Source: Hyphomicrobiales bacterium
GTDB lineage: Bacteria; Pseudomonadota; Alphaproteobacteria; Rhizobiales; Rhizobiaceae
Assembly: GCA_900474095.1 (NCBI GenBank)
Contig: UCOA01000086.1
Coordinates: 1 to 64,000, forward strand
Reading direction: 5' to 3'
DNA: 64,000 nucleotides
Part shown: positions 1 to 8,018 of the stretch, one piece after another
How positions within the stretch are numbered: position 1 is the stretch's first letter
Layout: each line of letters begins with the position of its first letter
Notes under the pieces: generated by a model
What the model saw: only the letters and a program-made list of their open reading frames with translations
Told to the model about the DNA's origin: nothing
Databases searched by the model: none
Position numbers and translations under genes: made by a program

Positions 1-1
1 G

Positions 2-157
2 GTCAAGGTTGTCCGCACGGCTCTGCAGAACGCAGCTTCGGTTGCCGGCCTGCTCGTCACCACCGAAGCCATGATTGCAGAACTTCCGAAGAAGGAATCT
101 GCTGGCGGCGGCATGCCCGACATGGGCGGCATGGGCGGCATGGGCGGTATGATGTAA
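2..157 (+). CDS. groEL: Chaperonin GroEL, 3' end only
   Basis: This is the last 51 codons of a 60-kDa chaperonin, the ring-forming ATP-dependent protein folding machine of the cytosol. The readable tail runs [18 protein letters not shown], then [10 protein letters not shown], and ends in the Gly-Gly-Met repeats ([12 protein letters not shown]...) that mark GroEL C-termini. The gene starts outside the window. The frame opens at base 2 and stops with TAA at 155-157. The identification is secure from the tail alone; which groEL paralogue it is cannot be told. Confidence 0.97.
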   Translation, partial: VKVVRTALQNAASVAGLLVTTEAMIAELPKKESAGGGMPDMGGMGGMGGMM

Positions 158-193
158 CGGGTTTCCTTTCGGAACCCCGGTCGTCATTCGATG

Positions 194-227
194 CGAAGAG
201 GGATCCGGCCAACCGGATCGCTCTTCG
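194..227 (+). terminator. Stem-loop after groEL
   Basis: The 15-base arm 194-208 pairs with 213-227 with one mismatch around a CCAA loop, 36 bases after the groEL stop. No clear T-run follows, so it may act as a weak terminator or as an mRNA 3' stabiliser. Confidence 0.6.
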
Positions 228-467
228 TGACACATCGGCAAGGCTCCTGGACTGAATCTCTAATCTCGATGTGCCGTTGAACGCCGAAAGGCTGGTTTGC
301 GCCACGGGCTCCCCGAACCCAAGCTTGTCGAACGCAATTGGCGTGGGCTGATTACGCGATGACGCGATCCTGAAAGGATCATTCATGGTGATGTTTTGTC
401 TCAGCCTGAAACCCAAAGGCGAAGGGCTAGGCTTTGTCCGATGCCCGGCAACGCGCGGTTCCGCCAC
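228..467. other. Intergenic stretch, no gene seen
   Basis: Between the groEL stem-loop and the glycosyltransferase I see no convincing gene. Open frames here on the minus strand look like chance readings. The upstream control region of the next gene must lie here, but no clear promoter elements could be picked out. Confidence 0.4.
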
Positions 468-1346
468 ATGATCGCATATCTCCTTCTCGTCCACCGTTAC
501 CCCGAGCAATTCAAGCGCCTGTTCAAAGCCATCTATGACCCGCGAAACCATTACGTCGTGCACGTCGACAAAAATTCCGGCCCTGAACTCGCATCCGAAA
601 TCCGCGCCTTCCTGCTGCCCTATGGCAATGCCGATATGCTCGACGGCAAGAAGGCGCTTTGGGGCGGTTATAGTCTTGTGGAGGCTGAGCTTCGCGGTAT
701 GGAGCGTCTTTTGCAGATGGGGGAATGGAGCCATTTCATCAATCTCAGCGGCCAGGATTTTCCGCTGAAAAGCCAAAAGCAGATCATCGCGTATCTTGTC
801 GCCAATAAGAATCGCGAATTCATCAAGGTCCTGGACCAAGCGCGGGACCGCCCCGACACCATGCTCCGCGTCAGCGAGTTCGTGGTTGAGTCGGACAATC
901 GCATTGAACAAACGGCGGTTTCCAGACCGTTCCTATCCGGCGCAGCGCCGTATATCGGCAATCAATGGATGATCGTCAGCCGGGCATTCTGCGACTTCGT
1001 CTGTCACGATCAGCGTGCCGACCGTTACAAGACATTCTACCAGAACACGTTTATCCCCGACGAGGGTTTTTTCCAGACGGTTATGATGAACACTTCTGTC
1101 CACAACGATATCGTTAGCGACGACCTGCGGATGATCGACTGGGTGCCGGATGGCGATATCAAGTTGCGCCCAAGAACCTATGTCAGCGATGATGCCGATG
1201 CGCTGAAGGCGAGCCCCGCCCTGTTTGCCCGCAAGTTCGATCAGACCGTTGACGGGGATATTATCGCGACGCTGGAACGGCATCTCGCCGCTCGCGATGT
1301 GGCGAATATCGACACGCCTGCCGTGTTGCCGGCAAACGCAGCGTGA
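468..1346 (+). CDS. GT14-type (core-2/I-branching) glycosyltransferase
   Basis: The protein of about 292 residues matches the core-2/I-branching beta-1,6-N-acetylglucosaminyltransferase family (GT14) as found in bacteria: an MIAYLLLVHRYPEQF start, a HVDKNSGPE segment, then LWGGYSLVEAEL and the NLSGQDFPLKS core. Such enzymes add a sugar to surface glycans, exopolysaccharide or LPS; the acceptor here is unknown. I chose ATG 468 because the family normally begins with the IAYLLLVH strand. ATG 441 and TTG 396 are in-frame alternatives, and none has a strong ribosome-binding site. It stands alone, not in a polysaccharide cluster. Confidence 0.8.
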   Translation: MIAYLLLVHRYPEQFKRLFKAIYDPRNHYVVHVDKNSGPELASEIRAFLLPYGNADMLDGKKALWGGYSLVEAELRGMERLLQMGEWSHFINLSGQDFPLKSQKQIIAYLVANKNREFIKVLDQARDRPDTMLRVSEFVVESDNRIEQTAVSRPFLSGAAPYIGNQWMIVSRAFCDFVCHDQRADRYKTFYQNTFIPDEGFFQTVMMNTSVHNDIVSDDLRMIDWVPDGDIKLRPRTYVSDDADALKASPALFARKFDQTVDGDIIATLERHLAARDVANIDTPAVLPANAA

Positions 1347-1647
1347 GGGCTTTCCTCAGCACTGTAGACTTATCGGCGTCGGGTCAAGGTGGGACGTCGG
1401 TCTATGATCAGGCGACCTGAAGATGAGCGATTTTACTCCACATCTGCATCGCGACCCCTCAGTTTGCCAGCGCCGCCTACATCCTGCTGACATAGCCGAA
1501 TCCGGAGTCATGATCGGGGTCTTGACCCCCCGCCAAAGCCGCCTTCGGCAAGCCAGACCAACAGTCGCGACTACGCGTCCGATGACGAGCGGCGCGGACA
1601 GCGCGCTTCGATCCCTTTGCCGGAATGCCCATGAAAGCATCAACTCA
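1347..1647. other. Intergenic stretch between convergent genes
   Basis: About 300 bases between the ends of two convergent genes. Open frames on both strands have no family features, and I see no stem-loop with a T-run. Confidence 0.4.
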
Positions 1648-2586
1648 TCAATTTTGGTCATGCAGCTTGAGGAAGTCCGAGACAGTCGCAAGGCAAAGGG
1701 CTTTTTCCTCGACATGTGGCATATGGCTGGAGTCTTCGAACAACACCCAGCGGCAATCGGGAACATTTTCCACGTAAGGGCGAACGACCTCCGGGGTTGC
1801 CTCGTCATGACGCCCGGAGATCAACAGGGTCGGAGTGGAGATTTGTGATAGGCGGTCCTCGATGGTCCAGTCCTTCATCGTACCGATGACGTGGAATTCG
1901 GTCGGGCCGTTCATGTTGCGGTAGACGGTGTTGTCGACATCCATTATCGCAAAGGTGCGGGCCACTTCGGGCGGCCAGGGGACGACACGGCAGACATGGC
2001 GGTCGTAGAACACACGCGAGGCGACGATATAGTCCGGGTCTGTCAGGGTACCCGCTGCCTCGTGCTTCAGCAGCGTATCCTGCACCGCCTGCGGCAGGTT
2101 GCGGCGCAGGCGGTTGGCCTCTGCCACCCAGGTGTGCATATTGGCCGGCGAATTAGCGATCACCAGTGCCTTCAGTCCTTCCGGCTGGCGCACCGCATGT
2201 TCAGCGCCGAGCATGCCGCCCCAGGATTGGCCGAGGAAGGCATGGCGGCGGGTAATGCCGAGGTGGCTTAGTAGCGTGTCGAGTTCCTCCAGAAACAGCG
2301 GCACCGTCCAGAAGTCCGGGCCTTCCTCCGGAAGGCGCGTGGACTTGCCATTGCCGAGCTGGTCGTAATGGATGACGGCGCGGCCATCGAAGGCTGCGAT
2401 ATCCTTAAAGGAATCGACGTAGTCGTGTGTGCAGCCGGGGCCACCATGGGCGACCACCAGCGGCAACAGGGGAGAATCGAGCGATCCGCTGACGCGATAC
2501 CATGTCCGGAATTCGTGAAACGGCATGAAACCTTCCTCAACAGCCACCGTCACGTTCTTCTCCACCCGTTCGCTCAAGATGGGCAA
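1648..2586 (-). CDS. Proline iminopeptidase-family alpha/beta hydrolase (first copy)
   Basis: Alpha/beta hydrolase of the proline iminopeptidase family (peptidase S33), which removes N-terminal proline from small peptides or hydrolyses related amides. The HGGPG oxyanion motif is at residues 47-51, the nucleophile elbow GQSWGG has Ser121, and Asp261 (GRHDEATP) and His288 (SSHMPHVE) complete the triad. The 312-residue call uses a TTG start. A GTG a few codons in (before TVAVEEGF), preceded by GGTGGAGAAG, or the ATG of [10 protein letters not shown] are alternatives. It lies 33 bases downstream of the luxR gene on the same strand and is probably cotranscribed with it, the arrangement known for plant-responsive LuxR solos. 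Confidence 0.88.
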   Translation of the reverse strand: MPILSERVEKNVTVAVEEGFMPFHEFRTWYRVSGSLDSPLLPLVVAHGGPGCTHDYVDSFKDIAAFDGRAVIHYDQLGNGKSTRLPEEGPDFWTVPLFLEELDTLLSHLGITRRHAFLGQSWGGMLGAEHAVRQPEGLKALVIANSPANMHTWVAEANRLRRNLPQAVQDTLLKHEAAGTLTDPDYIVASRVFYDRHVCRVVPWPPEVARTFAIMDVDNTVYRNMNGPTEFHVIGTMKDWTIEDRLSQISTPTLLISGRHDEATPEVVRPYVENVPDCRWVLFEDSSHMPHVEEKALCLATVSDFLKLHDQN

Positions 2587-2619
2587 ACCATAATGCGGGG
2601 GCGCCGGGACCGGCAGCTA

Positions 2620-3420
2620 TCATAAGTAATAGGGTGTGTCGTCAAGCAGGCGATAGTGCGTGGCGCGCACCACGGCCTGTGTCCGGTTCTTGGCGCCGAG
2701 TTTCTTCGCCGCCCCATTGAGGTGCATGACGACGGTCGGTACCGAACGATCGATGATCCGAGAAATCTCTTTGGCGGAGAGGCCTTCGGCCGAGTAGCGC
2801 AGGCATTCCCGCTCGCGTTTGGTCAGTCGCGTCTTCGTCGATGCGCGCGCATCCCGGTCAAAAACCGGATAGGCGGTTTCATGGAAAACATGGGCGAGCA
2901 GGCCAAAATCGGCAAGCGCATGGCCGGCATCCCGTTCGAAATCGCGCTTGTCGCCGACGCGCAGGCCCGTCACGGTTGCGTAGTCGCCGCGCGGCATGTG
3001 CACTGGTACCGTCACGCCGCAGGACATGTCGCGCTCGCGCAGATAATGCGCCACCGGCGCCGTCTCCTCGGTCATGAAACGATTGATCAGAGTGCCGGCG
3101 TTCCTGTCATAGTTCCAGAAGAAGGGTGTCGTCGTGCGCAACGCAAGTTGCTGTACGGGATCGATACGAAAATAGCCGCGTTCGCACCAGTATTCGTGCA
3201 TGTCGTTGGAAATGTTGCGAAGCTTCAACAGCGACGGGATCATCAGGTCACCGGCCAGATCATAAGGTACCGGCGTATAGTCGTAGATCAGCGCATCGAA
3301 ACCCAGCCGCTTCATCGCTTCAAAGACCTGATCGATGCGGCCTTCAAGCGTCGCCACTGCCGAGAAACGCTGTCTGATCTCACCGATATCGTCAAACATA
3401 GCCGAACTCCAGTCATACAT
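2620..3420 (-). CDS. LuxR-family solo regulator of the plant-responsive (PipR/OryR/NesR) type
   Basis: A 266-residue transcription factor with an autoinducer-binding domain (about residues 25-180) and a C-terminal LuxR helix-turn-helix (LTKRERECLRYSAEG onward, about 203-260). Aligned to TraR from the invariant Asp-Pro (87-88) and Trp102, the ligand-pocket Trp57 is replaced by Met74 and Tyr61 by Trp78. That pair of changes is the known mark of LuxR solos in plant-associated bacteria (OryR, XccR, PsoR, NesR, PipR), which sense plant compounds rather than acyl-homoserine lactones. No luxI-type synthase is in the window. Proline iminopeptidase genes flank it on both sides and a peptide-type ABC transporter follows, as in the PipR locus. 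ATG 3399 is an alternative start. Confidence 0.93.
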   Translation of the reverse strand: MYDWSSAMFDDIGEIRQRFSAVATLEGRIDQVFEAMKRLGFDALIYDYTPVPYDLAGDLMIPSLLKLRNISNDMHEYWCERGYFRIDPVQQLALRTTTPFFWNYDRNAGTLINRFMTEETAPVAHYLRERDMSCGVTVPVHMPRGDYATVTGLRVGDKRDFERDAGHALADFGLLAHVFHETAYPVFDRDARASTKTRLTKRERECLRYSAEGLSAKEISRIIDRSVPTVVMHLNGAAKKLGAKNRTQAVVRATHYRLLDDTPYYL

Positions 3421-3535
3421 GCGATTGAACCTGCCGGGAGCGATCCTATCACTTCTTATAGCTGGCGCAGAACCGATATTCCGCTAAAAATTAGCCATGC
3501 TCAAAAGATGGGCAAGCGGTTTGTCGGAGATAGGG
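3421..3535. promoter_or_regulatory. Divergent control region between luxR and second iminopeptidase
   Basis: The luxR-pip unit and the pip-transporter unit diverge from this roughly 115-base gap, so both promoters and any LuxR operator should be here. I looked for a 20-base lux-box-like palindrome and saw only an unpaired ACCTGCC half-site at 3429-3435, so the operator is not proven from sequence. Confidence 0.45.
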
Positions 3536-4426
3536 ATGTGGCGGGAGGTCGAGCCTGACGAGCGCTATGAGGTCGAGGTTGATGGCTTCAAGGTCGTCGC
3601 ATATTGCTTCGGAATCGGCGATGAGGTGGTGTTTTGCCTTAACGGCGGACCGGGGCTGCCATGCGATTACCTGCGCGAGGCGCATTCCTGCCTAATCGAC
3701 GAGGGATACCGCATCGTCGCCTTCGATCAACTCGGCACCGGCGCGTCGGACCGTCCGGCGGATTCTGGCCTTTGGACGATCGGCCGTTATGTCGAGGAGA
3801 CCGAGACGGTGCGCAAGGCACTGAACCTCGGCAAGGTGCATATGCTCGGCCATTCCTGGGGTGGCTGGCTTGCCATCGACTATGCGCTGACCTATCCCGA
3901 AAACCTGAAGACGCTGATCCTCGAGGATACGGTTGCCGACATGCCGCATCTGGTCCAGGAACTCGAACGACTGCGTGCGGCCCTGGGGTCCGAAACCGTG
4001 GCGATGATGCAAAAGCACGAGGCGCAGGGAACCATCGATCACCCGGAATACCTGGCGGCGATCACCATCCTCAACTACCGGCACGTCTGCCGCCTTTCCG
4101 ACTGGCCGGCCCCGGTCAAGCGGTCACTGGATGACTGGAACATGGGTCCCTATGGCACCATGCAGGGGCCGAACGAGTTTCTCTATATCGGTAATCTGAA
4201 GGACTGGAACCGCGTTCCGGATCTGCCGAAGATTACCGTTCCGGTTTTGATCACCTGCGGCGAACACGACGAACTGACGCCCGCCTGCGCGCTTCGTATG
4301 AAGCTCGGCCTGCCGGACGCGGAGTTGAAGGTGATTGCCAATGCAAGCCATATGCCTTTCTATGAGAATCCGCAGGCTTACTATCCGGCCCTGCTCGATT
4401 TCCTTTCACGGCGCGGGTCGACGTGA
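3536..4426 (+). CDS. Proline iminopeptidase-family alpha/beta hydrolase (second copy)
   Basis: Second S33-family hydrolase, about 296 residues, clearly diverged from the copy at 1648-2586. Counting from ATG 3536, NGGPG is at 36-40 (Asn for the usual His), the nucleophile elbow GHSWGG has Ser107, with Asp245 (CGEHDELTP) and His272 (ASHMPFYE). I prefer ATG 3536, preceded by GGAGATAGGG, over the in-frame ATG 3497. It is the first gene of a rightward unit that continues 57 bases later into the ABC transporter genes, so it probably trims or hydrolyses the imported peptide or plant signal. Confidence 0.9.
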   Translation: MWREVEPDERYEVEVDGFKVVAYCFGIGDEVVFCLNGGPGLPCDYLREAHSCLIDEGYRIVAFDQLGTGASDRPADSGLWTIGRYVEETETVRKALNLGKVHMLGHSWGGWLAIDYALTYPENLKTLILEDTVADMPHLVQELERLRAALGSETVAMMQKHEAQGTIDHPEYLAAITILNYRHVCRLSDWPAPVKRSLDDWNMGPYGTMQGPNEFLYIGNLKDWNRVPDLPKITVPVLITCGEHDELTPACALRMKLGLPDAELKVIANASHMPFYENPQAYYPALLDFLSRRGST

Positions 4427-4483
4427 TGACAACAGCAAGGCCCATGGCAGCTGAGCTCCGGTGGCTGAAAGGGGCGCGCGCCC

Positions 4484-5422
4484 ATGCACCGCTATAGGTT
4501 CGTTCTGTTTCGGCCATTGCAGTTGCTGCCGGTTCTCTTCGGCATCAGCATCATCATCTTCATCCTGGTGCGGCTCATTCCGGGCGATCCGGCCCGCGTG
4601 CTGCTCGGCACCCGCTCGACACCGACGGCAATTGCCCGCATCCGGGCGCAGTATGGGCTCGATGAGCCGCTATGGCTGCAATATTTTTATTTTCTTGAAA
4701 ATCTCGGCCAGGGCGAAATGGGCAAGTCGATCCTCTACAAGATCGACGTGTTGAAGCTGATCGCCACCCGCATCGAGCCGACCCTGACCCTGGTCCTGGC
4801 AAGCGTTCTCCTGTCCATTCTCATCGCGGTTCCGATGTCGGCGATCGCCGCGCGCAACAACGGGCGCCTTGCGGACCATGCCGTGCGGATCGTCTCGACG
4901 CTTGGCATCGGTCTTCCCCCCTTCTGGCTTGCGCTGATGCTGATCATCCTGTTTTCCGTCCGGCTCGGCGTCTTACCGGTCTCCGGCTATGGCGAAACGA
5001 TTGGCGACAAACTGGCACATCTGGTCCTGCCGAGCCTGACGATTGCGCTGTCTCTCTCGGCGGTGCTGACGCGAAGTCTGAGGGCGGCGATGATCGTTGC
5101 CTTGAAATCGGACCTAGCGACAGCTGCACGAGCGCGCGGCATGCCGGAAAACGTCGTCTTCTGGCGGCATGTCTTGCCAAATTCGCTGGTGCCGACACTC
5201 AATCTGCTCGCCGTCAATATCGGCTGGCTGATCGGCGGCACCGTCGTCGTCGAAACGGTCTTTGCCATTCCGGGCATGGGGCAACTGCTGGTGCGGGCAA
5301 TTTTCTCGCGCGACTACATGGTGGTGCAGGGCGTCGCCATGGTCTTTGCCTGCGCCACAGTGCTGGTCAATTTCCTCGCCGACATCGTCACGGTCAGCCT
5401 CGATCCGAGGATCCGGCTATGA
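4484..5422 (+). CDS. Peptide-type ABC transporter permease (DppB-like)
   Basis: A 312-residue inner-membrane permease of the dipeptide/oligopeptide/nickel family. The N-terminal membrane segment is followed by IPGDPARVLLGTRST, about six membrane spans are visible, and the coupling loop (EAA-type) is readable near DLATAARARGMPENVVFWRH. It forms a heterodimer with the next gene product. Its stop overlaps the following ATG by four bases (ATGA at 5419), indicating coupled translation. Confidence 0.95.
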   Translation: MHRYRFVLFRPLQLLPVLFGISIIIFILVRLIPGDPARVLLGTRSTPTAIARIRAQYGLDEPLWLQYFYFLENLGQGEMGKSILYKIDVLKLIATRIEPTLTLVLASVLLSILIAVPMSAIAARNNGRLADHAVRIVSTLGIGLPPFWLALMLIILFSVRLGVLPVSGYGETIGDKLAHLVLPSLTIALSLSAVLTRSLRAAMIVALKSDLATAARARGMPENVVFWRHVLPNSLVPTLNLLAVNIGWLIGGTVVVETVFAIPGMGQLLVRAIFSRDYMVVQGVAMVFACATVLVNFLADIVTVSLDPRIRL

Positions 5423-6273
5423 CTTCTGGCGCGACGGCCACCCGCATGAACGTGCCCTGGAGCCGTTTTCTCGGCCGGCATATGACGTGGACGATTGGTG
5501 CTGGAATTCTCGGACTATTCCTGGCTGTCGCTCTCGCCGCGCCGTTGGTCGCACCTTATGACCCGATCTATCAGGATGCCACCGTCCGTCTCGCCATGCC
5601 GTCGTTTGCCCATCCCTTTGGCACGGACAATTTTGGCCGGGATATCCTCTCGCGCGTCATCTGGGGCACCCGCATCGACCTGCAGATCGCCGTCATCGGC
5701 GTCGTCTTTCCGTTTCTCATCGGTACCTTCATCGGCACGGTCGCGGGCTTCTTCGGCGGCATCGTCGATACTGTCTTCATGCGGCTGGTCGATATAATCC
5801 TCGCCTTTCCCTTTCTCGTGCTGATGCTCTCGATCATCGCCATCCTCGGCCCGGGACTGTCGAGTTTCTATATTGCCATGGCCCTGGTCGGCTGGGTCTC
5901 CTATGCGCGGTTGATACGAGCGCAGATGCTGGTGTTGAAGAGCAGCGATTATGCCGTGGCTGCCGTCAGCCTTGGTTTCAGCCGCGCTCGCATCATGTTC
6001 CGCCACCTTCTGCCGAATGCGGTTGCCGGCTCCATTGTCTTTTCCATGTCGGATGCAGTGCTGGTGCTGCTCAATGGCGCAGCGATCAGCTATCTCGGCC
6101 TCGGCGTTCAGCCGCCGGTCGCCGAATGGGGTGTCATGGTTGCCGAGGGCCAGAGCTTCATCACCTCTGCCTGGTGGATCACGCTGTTTCCCGGCCTGTC
6201 CATCATCGTCCTGGCCTTCGGCTTTAGCCTGCTGGGCGATGGCCTCGGCGAATGGCTGGGCGTGAACGAATGA
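5419..6273 (+). CDS. Peptide-type ABC transporter permease (DppC-like)
   Basis: A 284-residue permease partner. It has the N-terminal DppC/OppC-type segment, then AVALAAPLVAPYDP, HPFGTDNFGRDILSRVIWGTR and the EAA-loop region SDYAVAAVSLGFSRARI. Both ends overlap their neighbours: the start with the DppB-like gene, and the stop with the ATG of the ATPase gene at 6270. Together the two permeases form the channel for substrate delivered by the binding protein at 8015. Confidence 0.95.
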   Translation: MTSGATATRMNVPWSRFLGRHMTWTIGAGILGLFLAVALAAPLVAPYDPIYQDATVRLAMPSFAHPFGTDNFGRDILSRVIWGTRIDLQIAVIGVVFPFLIGTFIGTVAGFFGGIVDTVFMRLVDIILAFPFLVLMLSIIAILGPGLSSFYIAMALVGWVSYARLIRAQMLVLKSSDYAVAAVSLGFSRARIMFRHLLPNAVAGSIVFSMSDAVLVLLNGAAISYLGLGVQPPVAEWGVMVAEGQSFITSAWWITLFPGLSIIVLAFGFSLLGDGLGEWLGVNE

Positions 6274-8018
6274 GCGGCCCGGTGCTTTCCATCCGCAACC
6301 TGACGGTAAAGGTTCCGATCGACGGCGAAACCCGCACGCTTATTGATGCCGTCTCCTTGGACCTCGCCAGGGGCGAAATCCTCGGATTGGTCGGCGAAAG
6401 CGGCTCCGGCAAGAGCATGATTTGCCGCGCGCTTGTCAAGCTTCTGCCGTCCCCCGCGATCGCGATAACCGGCGGCTCCATTCTGCTCGAGGGCAGAGAA
6501 CTGACGGCGTTCGATGAAGATGCAATGCGGGCAGTGCGCGGGGTGGAGATCGGCATGATTTTCCAGAACCCGACCAGCCATCTCGATCCTGTCATGCGTA
6601 TTGGCGACCAGATCGCCGAAGGTATCCGCTATCATCAGGGCCTTGGCCGCGACCAGGCACGGCTTGCCGCTGTCGATATCCTCGGCCAGGTGGGATTTCC
6701 TCATCCCGAGAGGCAATACGACAGTTATCCGCACGAGTTCTCCGGCGGTATGCGCCAGCGTGCCATGATCGCGGTGGCTCTGTCCTGCAATCCGAAGATC
6801 CTGATCGCCGACGAGCCGACCACTGCGCTCGACGTTACCATCCAGGCGCAGATCTTGCGTCTTCTGATGGACCTGCGCGACAAACGCGGCCTGTCGATCA
6901 TCCTGATCACCCATGATCTCGGGATCGTCGCCCAGACCTGCGACAGCATCGCGGTGCTGCGCAACGGTCAGCTTCTAGAGCACGGTCCCAAGCGCCGCGT
7001 TCTTGCCGATCCACAGCATGCCTATACGGTCAGCCTGTTGGAAAGCCATCCGTCCACTCCGCAGGAGGGGGGCTCAAGGGCAATCGCTAAGGTTGCGCCG
7101 CAATCGCTGGCGCGGCCGCTGCTGGAAGTCGACGATCTGGTGGTGCGCTTTCCGACGCCGGGCCTTGGGTTGTTCTCCGGCAAGAAAAAACCCGTCGCCG
7201 CCGTCAATGGTGTCAGTTTGCGGATCATGCCGGGCGAGACCGTTGGCATCGTGGGGGAGAGCGGGTCCGGCAAGAGCACGCTTGCCCGCGCCATTCTCGG
7301 TCTCACGCCGCTGACGTCCGGCCATGTCAGCTTTGAAGGATCCGAACTTGCCCAAAACCGTCGCCATACGCTGGCCAAGCTGAGGACCGAGGCGGCCATG
7401 GTGTTTCAGGATCCCTACAACGCACTCAACCCGCGCCTCACCATCGGCGCCATGCTCGCCGAAGTCCTTACCGTGCAGGGCAACACACCGTTGGCGCGCA
7501 TTCCGGCAAGGATCGGCGAATTGCTCGATCTGGTCGAACTGGACCACGCATTCTTGAATCGTCGCCCCCGCAGCATGAGCGGCGGGCAGTGCCAGCGCGC
7601 CGGCATTGCCCGAGCGCTCGCAGTCAATCCAAAGCTGATCATCGCCGATGAATGCGTGGCGGCTCTCGATGTCACCATCCAGGCGCAGATCATCGACCTC
7701 TTTCGCGATCTGAAAACACGGATGAACCTGACGCTGCTGTTCATCTCCCATGATCTCGCCATCGTGCGCAATCTCTGTGACCGCGTCGTCGTCATGTATC
7801 GCGGCGAGATCGTCGAGGAAGGCCGCTGCGGCGCGGTGTTCGACAGTCCGAGCCACGCCTATACAGCAGCGCTAATCAGCGCCATTCCCGATATCGACCC
7901 GGACAAGCCGTTGCCTAAAGGGGATTTGCCGCCGCTGAGCGAGCCGAAGGCGGTGCCGGATCTTCGAGGCCAACCACTGATCAGCATGCACTATCAACAA
8001 AGGGAACAGCGATCATGA
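6270..8018 (+). CDS. Fused two-domain peptide ABC transporter ATPase (DppD-DppF)
   Basis: A 582-residue protein holding both ATPases of a peptide transporter in one chain. Domain 1 has Walker [10 protein letters not shown] near residue 45, the signature [11 protein letters not shown] and Walker [13 protein letters not shown]. Domain 2 has GESGSGKST near 330, [14 protein letters not shown] and [13 protein letters not shown] linker of about 50 residues between them carries the oligopeptide-transporter C-terminal region. ATG 6270 overlaps the previous stop (ATGA) and is preferred over ATG 6252. The second Walker B has Cys-Val where DEPTSALD-type proteins have Pro-Thr. Coupled by ATGA to the next gene. 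Confidence 0.95.
   Translation: MSGPVLSIRNLTVKVPIDGETRTLIDAVSLDLARGEILGLVGESGSGKSMICRALVKLLPSPAIAITGGSILLEGRELTAFDEDAMRAVRGVEIGMIFQNPTSHLDPVMRIGDQIAEGIRYHQGLGRDQARLAAVDILGQVGFPHPERQYDSYPHEFSGGMRQRAMIAVALSCNPKILIADEPTTALDVTIQAQILRLLMDLRDKRGLSIILITHDLGIVAQTCDSIAVLRNGQLLEHGPKRRVLADPQHAYTVSLLESHPSTPQEGGSRAIAKVAPQSLARPLLEVDDLVVRFPTPGLGLFSGKKKPVAAVNGVSLRIMPGETVGIVGESGSGKSTLARAILGLTPLTSGHVSFEGSELAQNRRHTLAKLRTEAAMVFQDPYNALNPRLTIGAMLAEVLTVQGNTPLARIPARIGELLDLVELDHAFLNRRPRSMSGGQCQRAGIARALAVNPKLIIADECVAALDVTIQAQIIDLFRDLKTRMNLTLLFISHDLAIVRNLCDRVVVMYRGEIVEEGRCGAVFDSPSHAYTAALISAIPDIDPDKPLPKGDLPPLSEPKAVPDLRGQPLISMHYQQREQRS

Noticed and set aside
57-911. A 284-codon open frame on the minus strand over the groEL end and the glycosyltransferase.
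   Set aside because: It crosses the real groEL end and a clear glycosyltransferase gene; no protein features.
3421-3535. A lux-box palindrome between luxR and the second iminopeptidase gene.
   Set aside because: Only one half-site (ACCTGCC) is present; the opposite arm does not match, so no operator is claimed.
2656-3558. A 300-codon open frame on the plus strand.
   Set aside because: It lies opposite the LuxR gene, is Arg/His-rich with no hydrophobic core, and runs through the divergent promoter.
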